A stretch of 37,519 nucleotides of DNA from Zobellia amurskyensis (GTDB lineage: Bacteria; Bacteroidota; Bacteroidia; Flavobacteriales; Flavobacteriaceae): contig NZ_RCNR01000046.1 of the NCBI RefSeq assembly GCF_009725985.1, positions 1 to 37,519 on the forward strand, written 5' to 3'. Below the pieces are notes generated by a model. The model was given only the letters and a program-made list of their open reading frames with translations, had not been told where the DNA came from and searched no databases. Within the stretch, counting starts at the first letter, position 1; each line of letters begins with the position of its first letter. The translations under genes were made by a program, and so were the position numbers. Positions 15,807 through 24,034 of the stretch are shown here, one piece after another.

Positions 15807-17735
15807 ATGAAAACAATTTTAGAAAAAAACGGTGCCAATATTAGGTACAGGCCGGTTGGTCAATTTGAGGAAACTCGTTTTGAAAAGATTCACAATGTAA
15901 TTTTTTCCGACTCAAATAGAGCTTCCATTAAAGTTGCAGAAGAGATTGCCTCTCTTATTAAGAAAAAACAAGAAGCAAATAAAAACTGTGTTCTGGGACT
16001 AGCTACCGGTTCATCTCCAATTAAAGTTTACGAAGAATTGGTAAGGATGCACAAAGAAGAAGGCCTTAGCTTTAAAAACGTAATCACCTTCAACCTAGAC
16101 GAGTATCTTCCTATGGAAAAGGACAACCGTCAGAGTTATTGGTATTTCATGCACGAGCACCTGTTTAATCATGTAGATATAGCCCCTGAAAACATTCATA
16201 TTCCAGATGGCACCATTTCTGGCGAAGAGGTTATTGAATACTGCATCGCCTATGACGATAAAATCAAGAAAAATGGCGGCCTAGACTTCCAACTACTGGG
16301 TATTGGCCGTACAGGTCACGTGGGCTTCAACGAACCTGGCTCCCACTACAATTCGGGCACCAGAGTCATTACTCTAGACCACATTACCCTTGTAGATGCG
16401 GCACCTGCATTCTTAGGGATTGACAATGTTCCCAGGAAAGCCATAACTATGGGGATTTCAACGGTTATGAGCGCTAAGAGAATCGTGCTTCTAGGCTGGG
16501 GAGAAAACAAGGCTAACATTATTAAAAAAACGGTTGAAGGCGAGATTTCCCCACAAGTTCCTGCCACTTATTTACAGAACCACAAAAATTGTACGTTCGT
16601 TCTAGATACTGGCGCCGGTAGCCAACTTACCCGTAACAAAACACCTTGGTTAGTAGATGAATCATTGGATTGGACGGAAAGTCTAACTTCTAAAGCAATC
16701 GTTTGGCTTTGTAACGAAACCAACAAATCCATACTTAGCCTAACGGATAAGGATTATAACGATAATGGCATGTCCGGCTTATTGGCCGTAAAAGACTCTT
16801 ACGACCTTAACATACAAATGTTCAACAAGCTACAACATACTATTACAGGTTGGCCTGGAGGAAAACCAAATGCAGATGACTCTAGTCGTCCAGAGCGTGC
16901 TGAACCTGCAAAAAAACGTGTTATTATTTTCAGTCCACATCCTGATGATGATGTAATTTCCATGGGTGGTACGTTTGACAGGTTGATAGAGCAAGGTCAT
17001 GAAGTTCACGTAGTGTACCAAACATCGGGTAATATAGCCGTTTCGGATACTGATGCATTGCGCTACGCGGAAATATCAAAACGAATAGCTCCATCGGAAG
17101 AAGCTCAAAAAATTATCGATTCTATAAAAGAGAAAAAAGAAAGTAGTTTCGATTCCCTTGAAGTACGGAAATTGAAAGGAAACATCCGAAGAGGTGAATC
17201 CTATGCCGGAGTACGGTATCTAGGATTGGATGATGCCAACGTTCACTTTTTAGACCTTCCATTTTATGAAACAGGTACTATCAAGAAAAATAACCTCTCA
17301 GAGGCAGACATATCAATTATGATAGATATTATTACCGAGATAAAACCACATCAGGTTTTTGCTGCCGGTGACTTGGCCGACCCTCACGGCACCCACAAAG
17401 TATGTCTTGATGCTGTTTTTGAATCTATGAAAAGATTAAAATCAGAAGCTTTCATGGACGATTGTTGGTTATGGCTTTACAGAGGTGCTTGGCATGAGTG
17501 GGATGTAGATGAAATTGAAATGGCCGTTCCTATGAGCCCAAGTCAAGTACTTAAAAAGCGTTATGCTATTTTCTGCCACCAGTCTCAAAAAGATGGTGTT
17601 ATGTTTCAAGGTGATGATTCAAGGGAGTTTTGGATGCGCGCCGAAGAACGTAACAAGAATACCGCCGAAAAATATAGAGCCTTGGGACTTTCGCACTATG
17701 CGGCAATGGAAGCATTTGTTCGTCATAAATTCTAA
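15807..17735 (+). CDS. nagB: Glucosamine-6-phosphate deaminase (NagB) fused to PIG-L deacetylase
   Basis: A protein of 642 residues in two parts. Residues about 25-280 are a NagB sugar-phosphate isomerase domain: GLATGSSP, FNLDEY with Asp98 (E. coli Asp72), and GIGRTGHVGFNEPGS with His171 and Glu176 (E. coli His143, Glu148). The residue matching E. coli Asp141 is Thr169. Residues about 370-600 are a PIG-L/LmbE deacetylase domain with the zinc motif HPDDD (His378, Asp380, Asp381) and the later HGTH (His530). NagB turns GlcN-6-P into fructose-6-P and ammonia; PIG-L enzymes remove N-acetyl groups from GlcNAc derivatives. The fusion is known in Bacteroidota and usually annotated as NagB. It is preceded by a divergent DeoR regulator and followed by a terminator, so it is a single-gene unit. 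A combined deacetylase/deaminase acting on GlcNAc-6-P is an inference. Confidence 0.9.
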   Translation: MKTILEKNGANIRYRPVGQFEETRFEKIHNVIFSDSNRASIKVAEEIASLIKKKQEANKNCVLGLATGSSPIKVYEELVRMHKEEGLSFKNVITFNLDEYLPMEKDNRQSYWYFMHEHLFNHVDIAPENIHIPDGTISGEEVIEYCIAYDDKIKKNGGLDFQLLGIGRTGHVGFNEPGSHYNSGTRVITLDHITLVDAAPAFLGIDNVPRKAITMGISTVMSAKRIVLLGWGENKANIIKKTVEGEISPQVPATYLQNHKNCTFVLDTGAGSQLTRNKTPWLVDESLDWTESLTSKAIVWLCNETNKSILSLTDKDYNDNGMSGLLAVKDSYDLNIQMFNKLQHTITGWPGGKPNADDSSRPERAEPAKKRVIIFSPHPDDDVISMGGTFDRLIEQGHEVHVVYQTSGNIAVSDTDALRYAEISKRIAPSEEAQKIIDSIKEKKESSFDSLEVRKLKGNIRRGESYAGVRYLGLDDANVHFLDLPFYETGTIKKNNLSEADISIMIDIITEIKPHQVFAAGDLADPHGTHKVCLDAVFESMKRLKSEAFMDDCWLWLYRGAWHEWDVDEIEMAVPMSPSQVLKKRYAIFCHQSQKDGVMFQGDDSREFWMRAEERNKNTAEKYRALGLSHYAAMEAFVRHKF

Positions 17736-17750
17736 TATTTTTTTTTATAC

Positions 17751-17786
17751 AAAAGACCTGTTATAATAGCATAGCAGGTCTTTTTA
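17751..17786 (+). terminator. Terminator after the nagB fusion gene
   Basis: AAAAGACCTG pairs with CAGGTCTTTT and the stem continues across one G-T pair to a 6-base loop AATAGC, followed by a T-run. It lies 15 bp after the stop codon and separates nagB from the ampG-nagZ-anmK unit. Confidence 0.8.
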
Positions 17787-17942
17787 TATTCTGATATCCG
17801 TCAATGTGTTGCAGCCGATAAGCCTATTTTGAAAATGATTTTCCTGCAAAACATGACAGTTCCAGCAATATACACCTCAAAATACCCCTAAAAAACAGTA
17901 GCTTTAAACCACTTTTGAATTACAGGCTACATATTTAATTTC

Positions 17943-19217
17943 ATGATAGAAAAAGACAAAGGAGCATGGGTGTGGGTACCCATTTTATATTTCACCCAGG
18001 GGTTACCGTACGTTTTGGTCGTAAGCGTATCTGTTATTATGTATAAGCAATTGGGCGTAAGCAATGAGGACATTGGTCTATACACTAGCCTATTGTACTT
18101 ACCATGGGTTTTAAAACCATTATGGAGTCCATTTGTTGACTTAAAGAGCACCAAACGAAAATGGTTTTTATCCATGCAACTGGTTATAGCCCTAGCACTT
18201 TTTGGTGTTGCTCTAACCATTCCTACAAGCCTTTTCCTAACCACTACCCTAGCCTGTTTTTGGATGGCAGCTTTTGCTTCGGCAACCAATGATATTGCCT
18301 CAGACGGGTATTACATGTTAGGTTTAACCGAAAAGAAACAGTCCTTTTTTGTGGGAATGCGAAGTACATTTTACCGGTTGGCTATGGTTACTGGAGAAGG
18401 ACTCATTGTTGTTATGGCCGGGTTCCTGGAAAACAAATACGGAGACAACACAAAAGCATGGAGTATTACCATGACCGCGGCGGCATTCCTGATGCTTGCC
18501 CTAACAGTATCCAACTTCTTTGCAGCTCCCAAATACGAATCCTCGCTTAGCGTTACCAAAGAGAAACCAACAGGCTTTTTTGAAGTATTCTCTTCCTTTT
18601 TCAAGAAACCCGGAATAGGTATTGCCTTAGCCTTTATTTTGACCTACCGCCTTGGAGAGTCACAATTGGTAAAAATGGCGGCACCCTTTCTATTGGACAC
18701 TCCGGACAAAGGAGGTCTGGGTTACTCTACGGAACAACTAGGAACTATTTTTGGTACCGCAGGAGTTATTTTCCTATCTATTGGCGGTATTCTAGGGGGA
18801 ATATTAATCTCAAAGGACGGTCTAAAAAAATGGATGCTTCCTATGGTTATTTCCTTGAATCTCCCAAATATACTCTACGCCATTTTAGCTATGACTAAAA
18901 CCACGAGTATCTATGCCGTTACCGGTACGGTCATCCTGGAAAAATTTGGGTATGGGTTTGGGTTTGCAGCATTTTTAATGTACCTCATCTATATTTCGGA
19001 AGGGAAATCAAAAACTTCCCACTACGCCATAGCAACAGGTTTTATGGCGCTTGGAATGATGCTTCCGGGTATGATCAGTGGTTTTATGCAACAATGGTTG
19101 GGTTATGGGGGCTTTTTCGTCTGGGTCGTCATTGCAGCGCTTCCCGCTTTATTTTTAGTGAAATTTATTAAATACCCCGCAGATTTCGGGAAAAAATCTA
19201 CCAAATTAGATGCCTAA
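17943..19217 (+). CDS. AmpG-like muropeptide permease (MFS)
   Basis: A polytopic membrane protein of 424 residues, about 12 predicted helices. The N-terminal stretch YFTQGLPY, LYTSLLYLPW and KPLWSPFVD is typical of the AmpG/acetyl-CoA-transporter branch of the major facilitator superfamily; a region near 105-125 (ASATNDIASDGYY) also fits. E. coli AmpG is longer (491 residues, 14 helices), so the call rests on these motifs together with the neighbours. It would import GlcNAc-anhydroMurNAc (peptides) across the inner membrane by proton symport. Its last 8 bases overlap the start of nagZ, a sign of translational coupling, and anmK follows 4 bp after nagZ. A different sugar permease cannot be excluded from sequence alone. 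Confidence 0.82.
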   Translation: MIEKDKGAWVWVPILYFTQGLPYVLVVSVSVIMYKQLGVSNEDIGLYTSLLYLPWVLKPLWSPFVDLKSTKRKWFLSMQLVIALALFGVALTIPTSLFLTTTLACFWMAAFASATNDIASDGYYMLGLTEKKQSFFVGMRSTFYRLAMVTGEGLIVVMAGFLENKYGDNTKAWSITMTAAAFLMLALTVSNFFAAPKYESSLSVTKEKPTGFFEVFSSFFKKPGIGIALAFILTYRLGESQLVKMAAPFLLDTPDKGGLGYSTEQLGTIFGTAGVIFLSIGGILGGILISKDGLKKWMLPMVISLNLPNILYAILAMTKTTSIYAVTGTVILEKFGYGFGFAAFLMYLIYISEGKSKTSHYAIATGFMALGMMLPGMISGFMQQWLGYGGFFVWVVIAALPALFLVKFIKYPADFGKKSTKLDA

Positions 19218-20781
19218 CATTTTACCATATATCCAAGTAAAAAATAGCCTAAGTTTAGTTGAGAAAGTTGGCCAATTGTTTATGCCTGCGGCTTTTATAA
19301 ACGATACCGAAGAGGAAATTCAACGGTTAGAAAAACTTATCAAAGAACAACATATTGGCTCCTTGTGCTTTTTCCACAGTAGGGCAAGCGCAGCTACCAA
19401 TTTTGAAGGAAAGAAAAAAGTAGTTTCCAATGAACAGAGTTTTGATACCCTTAAGAATCTAATTGTTCGTTATCAAAAAGCGGCCAAATATCCTCTTTTG
19501 ATTGCTATAGATGCCGAATGGGGATTGGCCATGCGTATTGAAAATACACCGCAATACCCATACGCTATTACTTTGGGGGCCATGTCCAACAACTCGGACA
19601 GTTTAATTTATGAGGTTGGTAAAAATATTGCAAAAGACTGCAAGTCCGCAGGAATACACTGGAACCTAGCGCCTTGTGTGGACATCAATAACAACCCCAA
19701 TAACCCTGTTATTGGCTACCGTTCTTTTGGAGAGGACAAAATCAAAGTCACCCAAAAAGCTTTAGCCTATATAAATGGGACTCGATCCGAAGGAGTTCTA
19801 ACAAGTATTAAGCATTTTCCAGGACACGGAGATACAGCAACAGATTCTCATTTAGGCCTTCCAGTAATCACTAAGACTAAAAAAGATTTAGAAGACAATG
19901 AACTATATCCTTTTCAAAAACTAATTCTAGAGAATGTAGATTCGGTTATGGCAGGGCATTTGTCCGTTCCGGCTTTAGCAAGTGGCGCAGATACACCGTC
20001 AAGCATATCTAAAGATATCATAAAAGGAGTTTTGAGAACTGAAATGGGTTACCATGGCGTTGTCATATCAGACGCGCTCAATATGCATGCCGTTTCCAAA
20101 AATTACCCCACCAAAGGAGATTTGGAATGGTTGGCTTTTAACGCCGGAAATGATGTGCTCTGCTTCGCGGAACACATTAAAGAAGGTAGTGACACTATTT
20201 TAAAAAATGCGTCTGAAGCTCAAATAGAAGAAAGTTTCAAGCGCATTTGGGAACTCAAGGAAAAAGCGATTTCATCAAACAAAACACCTCAGGACTTAAC
20301 CATTCCCGACGAGCTCAATCAAAAAATAGCAGAACAAAGTCTTACACTAATGCAAGGAACCGCGAATACAATAGCCGAGTTCCAAAAAAGCGAATTTAAA
20401 GGTCTAGCTATCACATCAAATACTGAAAATCAATTTTTTAAATCGATTTATAAAAATAAAATGTTCGCCATTTTAACCGATGAAACTGAAATTACTGAAA
20501 ATGATGAGGACATACTTTTTGCGCTGTTTCCACCGCAAATAAAACCAACCAACAACTTCGGTTTCACAACGGAAGAACTCGCCTTTATAAACCAACTTAT
20601 CAAAACAAAAAATGTGATTCTGTACGTCTTCGGTAATCCATACGTGCTTAACCATATTAACATAGAAAATGCAAAAGCTGTAATAATTGCCTATCAAAAT
20701 CAAAAGTCATTTCAAGAAGTCGCAGCAAATCATTTTTTAGGTAATTTAGAAGCACGGGGCAAACTTCCCATAACCATTTAA
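19210..20781 (+). CDS. nagZ: Beta-N-acetylglucosaminidase NagZ (GH3), with C-terminal extension
   Basis: A protein of 523 residues without signal peptide, thus cytoplasmic. Residues 1-350 are a GH3 domain with the NagZ-specific motif KHFPGHGDTATDSH, whose Asp212-His214 dyad acts as acid/base, and the nucleophile Asp288 in VISDALNMHAV. It removes GlcNAc from GlcNAc-anhydroMurNAc (peptides) delivered by AmpG. About 160 further residues resemble a degenerate GH3 C-terminal domain, absent in E. coli NagZ (341 residues) but found in two-domain NagZ of Gram-positive bacteria and Bacteroidota. The ATG lies inside the end of the permease gene (ATGCCTAA overlap) and anmK begins 4 bp past the stop, so the three genes form one operon. 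Confidence 0.93.
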   Translation: MPNILPYIQVKNSLSLVEKVGQLFMPAAFINDTEEEIQRLEKLIKEQHIGSLCFFHSRASAATNFEGKKKVVSNEQSFDTLKNLIVRYQKAAKYPLLIAIDAEWGLAMRIENTPQYPYAITLGAMSNNSDSLIYEVGKNIAKDCKSAGIHWNLAPCVDINNNPNNPVIGYRSFGEDKIKVTQKALAYINGTRSEGVLTSIKHFPGHGDTATDSHLGLPVITKTKKDLEDNELYPFQKLILENVDSVMAGHLSVPALASGADTPSSISKDIIKGVLRTEMGYHGVVISDALNMHAVSKNYPTKGDLEWLAFNAGNDVLCFAEHIKEGSDTILKNASEAQIEESFKRIWELKEKAISSNKTPQDLTIPDELNQKIAEQSLTLMQGTANTIAEFQKSEFKGLAITSNTENQFFKSIYKNKMFAILTDETEITENDEDILFALFPPQIKPTNNFGFTTEELAFINQLIKTKNVILYVFGNPYVLNHINIENAKAVIIAYQNQKSFQEVAANHFLGNLEARGKLPITI

Positions 20782-20785
20782 AACT

Positions 20786-21862
20786 ATGACGACATATAAA
20801 ATTCTTGGCCTAATGTCCGGCACCTCACTAGATGGACTAGACCTTGCCTATTGTACCATTTGGCAAGAAGGACATACTTGGCAATTTGGCATTAAAAAAA
20901 CCAAAAGCGTTTCTTATTCCAAGGAAATGCAAACTCAATTAAAAGACGCTATTCTTTTATCTGCAGACGAGCTTTTAAAGCTCCACAATAGCTACGGCAC
21001 TTGGCTGGGCGAACAATGTGATTTATTCATTAATGACAACGGTCTGGAAGTAGATTATATTTCTAGTCATGGGCATACCACACATCATCAACCAGGAAAC
21101 GGACTCACCTTTCAGGTTGGCAACGGTCAACATTTGGCCAACACAAGCCATCATAAAGTAGTATGCGATTTTCGCACCAATGACGTAGCATTAGGCGGTC
21201 AAGGAGCTCCGCTTGTTCCAATAGGTGATCGATTATTTTTTAATAAATATGATTTCTGTTTGAATTTAGGAGGTATCAGCAACATCTCCTTTGAGCACAA
21301 CGGTAAGCGTATTGCTTATGATATAGGTCTAGCCAACATGATCTTAAACCATATTACCAGAAAAGAAGGTCTGGATTATGATGCTGGTGGAAATCTGGCA
21401 AAAAACGGCAAAATAAATCCTGAAATGCTAAATGAACTGAATGAGCTTGAGTTTTACAAGCTTCCTTTTCCAAAATCAATCGGTTACGAGTGGTTTATTG
21501 AAAAGGTAGTTCCTATTGTTGATGGCACAGAAGACCGCATGGAAAACTTACTATGTACTGGAATTCATCATGTGTGCGAACAAGTTGCCATTCAAGTAAA
21601 AGCGAATCAGAAAAAGCCTGGTAGCACTTTGTTTGTTTCCGGTGGCGGCGCATTAAATGATTTTCTCATAGAGACCCTTCAAGAAAAATTGGGCAACTCG
21701 GTCAAAGTAATTGTTCCATCTAAACAACTTATAGAGTTTAAAGAAGCATTAGTCTTTGCTTTAATGGGTGTTTTAAGAATAGAAAAAAAGACTAACGTTC
21801 TTAGTTCTGTTACAGGCGCAAAAAGAGACTCGTCTTCTGGTGTTCTATTTCTACCAACTTAA
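20786..21862 (+). CDS. anmK: Anhydro-N-acetylmuramic acid kinase AnmK
   Basis: A protein of 358 residues (E. coli 369). The phosphate-binding start GLMSGTSLDGLD (residues 8-19), SHGHTTHHQPG, DFRTNDVALGGQGAPLVP and LNLGGISNIS are family signatures; the Asp in RTNDVA matches the catalytic base. It uses ATP to open the 1,6-anhydro ring and phosphorylate anhMurNAc, giving MurNAc-6-P for MurQ. It is the third gene of the ampG-nagZ-anmK unit, 4 bp after nagZ. A 60-bp gap follows before the DUF4212 gene, without visible terminator, so read-through into the symporter and acs genes is possible. Confidence 0.95.
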   Translation: MTTYKILGLMSGTSLDGLDLAYCTIWQEGHTWQFGIKKTKSVSYSKEMQTQLKDAILLSADELLKLHNSYGTWLGEQCDLFINDNGLEVDYISSHGHTTHHQPGNGLTFQVGNGQHLANTSHHKVVCDFRTNDVALGGQGAPLVPIGDRLFFNKYDFCLNLGGISNISFEHNGKRIAYDIGLANMILNHITRKEGLDYDAGGNLAKNGKINPEMLNELNELEFYKLPFPKSIGYEWFIEKVVPIVDGTEDRMENLLCTGIHHVCEQVAIQVKANQKKPGSTLFVSGGGALNDFLIETLQEKLGNSVKVIVPSKQLIEFKEALVFALMGVLRIEKKTNVLSSVTGAKRDSSSGVLFLPT

Positions 21863-21922
21863 AACTAACTGCATCTAATAAAGGAAAAATCATTATTTTC
21901 AACATCAACTAAAACAACCCAA

Positions 21923-22183
21923 ATGTCCAAAAAACAAGAACACGCTACCGCATACTGGAAAGAAAATATACGATACCTTTTTATTTTACTGGCTATTTGG
22001 TTCGCGGTTTCTTATGGAGCGGGTATTTTGTTCAAGGATAGTTTGAACCAAATAAAAATTGGTGGATTTGAACTGGGCTTCTGGTTTGCACAACAGGGCT
22101 CTATCTATGTTTTTGTTATTCTAATTTTTGTTTACGTGCGGCTTATGAACAAACTAGATAAAAAATACGGATTTAACGAGTAA
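21923..22183 (+). CDS. DUF4212 small subunit of a sodium/solute symporter
   Basis: A protein of 86 residues with two hydrophobic segments (about residues 17-35 and 48-72) and the DUF4212 pattern AYWKENIRYL, LLAIWFAVSYGAGI and GFWFAQQGSIYVFV. Such proteins are encoded directly before sodium:solute symporters and are thought to be their accessory subunit. That gene follows here after 24 bp. The pair often sits next to acetyl-CoA synthetase, as in this window, which fits uptake of acetate or another short organic acid; the substrate is inferred. Confidence 0.9.
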   Translation: MSKKQEHATAYWKENIRYLFILLAIWFAVSYGAGILFKDSLNQIKIGGFELGFWFAQQGSIYVFVILIFVYVRLMNKLDKKYGFNE

Positions 22184-22207
22184 CCCCCAACCAAAACCAA
22201 ACCAATT

Positions 22208-23920
22208 ATGACTGTTCAAACCTGGACATATCTTTTAGTAGGTATCACTTTTACGCTTTATATCGGTATTGCCATTTGGTCTCGTGCCGGGTCAACAAAA
22301 GACTTTTATGTAGCCGGTGGTGGTGTTTCGCCATTAGCGAACGGAATGGCCACGGCCGCCGATTGGATGTCTGCTGCATCCTTTATTTCCATGGCAGGAA
22401 TCATCTCTTTTGCCGGTTATGACGGATCCGTCTATTTAATGGGATGGACAGGAGGTTACGTACTCTTGGCCTTACTGTTAGCACCCTATTTACGTAAATT
22501 TGGAAAATTTACCGTACCCGATTTTATTGGTGATCGATATTATTCAAAAACCGCCAGGATTGTTGCCGTTATCTGCGCCCTAATCGTTTCGTTCACTTAT
22601 GTAGCGGGACAAATGCGTGGCGTAGGAGTGGTCTTTTCCAGATTTTTAGAAGTCGATATAAACACGGGAGTTATCATTGGTATGGTCATTGTACTTTTTT
22701 ACGCCGTTTTAGGCGGTATGAAAGGTATTACGTATACACAGGTTGCCCAGTTTTGTGTTTTGATTTTCGCCTTCATGGTTCCTGCAATATTTATCTCCAT
22801 TCAAATGACCGGAAACCCTATTCCACAATTGGGAATGGGCTCAAAGTTGAGTGATGGTTCCGGAATGTACTTATTGGATAAATTAAACGGACTTTCAACA
22901 GAATTAGGCTTCGCCGCTTATACCGAAGGAAAAAAATCAACGATAGATATATTCATGATTACTCTGGCGCTTATGGTGGGCACAGCGGGACTACCCCATG
23001 TAATTGTTCGTTTTTTCACTGTTAAACGTGTTAAAGATGCTCGAAAATCTGCCGGACTCGCTCTTTTGCTAATCGCTATACTTTATACAGCAGCCCCTGC
23101 CGTAGCCGTATTTGCACGTACAAATATGTTCAAAACCGTGAGCAATCAGGAATATGCAAAAATGCCGGAGTGGTTCAAAAACTGGAAAACTACAGGTTTA
23201 TTAAACTTTAACGATAAGAATGGGGACGGTATAATTCAATATGTAGCAGACCAGACGCAAAACGAACTGATAGTTGACCCGGATATTATGGTTCTAGCCA
23301 ACCCTGAAATCGCAGACCTACCTGCTTGGGTAATTGCACTAGTGGCCGCTGGTGGGCTTGCCGCCGCACTATCTACGGCAGCAGGATTGCTTTTAGTTAT
23401 CTCTGCCTCCGTATCCCATGATTTGATTAAAAAAATATTCGTTCCCAACATTTCCGAAAAAGGAGAGCTTTGGGCAGCTAGAGGAGCTGCTACCGTAGCT
23501 GTTGTTATTGCCGGTTATTTTGGTATCAATCCGCCAGGATTTGTCGCCGCCGTAGTGGCTTTGGCATTTGGTCTGGCCGCTGCGTCTTTCTTTCCTGCTA
23601 TTATACTGGGGATTTTCTATAAAAAAATGAACAAAGAAGGAGCTATTGCAGGTATGATAATTGGTATTTCACTGATGCTTTTTTATATGCTTAAGTTCAA
23701 ATTCGGGATTTTTGATGGAGGGAAAGAAGCAGTACCCACTCTTGAGAAAGATTGGTGGTTCGGTATTTCGCCCGAGGGATTTGGCAGTGTAGCTATGTTC
23801 GTTAATTTCATAGTCTCTATAATCATCATGAAATTCACCCCTGAGCCGCCTAAAAACGTTCAACAGATTGTAGAGAATATTCGCATACCAAGTGGTGCAG
23901 GAGAAGCTACAAACCATTAA
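22208..23920 (+). CDS. Sodium:solute symporter (SSS family, DUF4212-linked)
   Basis: A protein of 570 residues with many hydrophobic segments (about 13). The SSS signature is seen at DFYVAGGGVSPLANG, ATAADWMSAASFI, GYDGSVYLMGWTGGYV and FTVPDFIGDRYYS near the N-terminus, and GGLAAALSTAAGLLLVISAS later. The DUF4212 gene upstream places it in the VC_2705-like subfamily near ActP acetate permease. A polar loop near residues 320-370 contains DKNGDGIIQ, similar to a calcium-binding EF-hand loop. The acs gene follows after 114 bp on the same strand. Import of acetate or a related acid with sodium is the best guess; substrate specificity is unproven. Confidence 0.9.
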   Translation: MTVQTWTYLLVGITFTLYIGIAIWSRAGSTKDFYVAGGGVSPLANGMATAADWMSAASFISMAGIISFAGYDGSVYLMGWTGGYVLLALLLAPYLRKFGKFTVPDFIGDRYYSKTARIVAVICALIVSFTYVAGQMRGVGVVFSRFLEVDINTGVIIGMVIVLFYAVLGGMKGITYTQVAQFCVLIFAFMVPAIFISIQMTGNPIPQLGMGSKLSDGSGMYLLDKLNGLSTELGFAAYTEGKKSTIDIFMITLALMVGTAGLPHVIVRFFTVKRVKDARKSAGLALLLIAILYTAAPAVAVFARTNMFKTVSNQEYAKMPEWFKNWKTTGLLNFNDKNGDGIIQYVADQTQNELIVDPDIMVLANPEIADLPAWVIALVAAGGLAAALSTAAGLLLVISASVSHDLIKKIFVPNISEKGELWAARGAATVAVVIAGYFGINPPGFVAAVVALAFGLAAASFFPAIILGIFYKKMNKEGAIAGMIIGISLMLFYMLKFKFGIFDGGKEAVPTLEKDWWFGISPEGFGSVAMFVNFIVSIIIMKFTPEPPKNVQQIVENIRIPSGAGEATNH

Positions 23921-24034
23921 ATTTTATGTAATTTTAGTATCCCGATGCAGTTTTCACCTCAAAAAGTCAATGACAACCAATGCTAAGGACTTCTGTAACG
24001 GACCAATAATTCAATTAAAAATAATTAAGGCACA

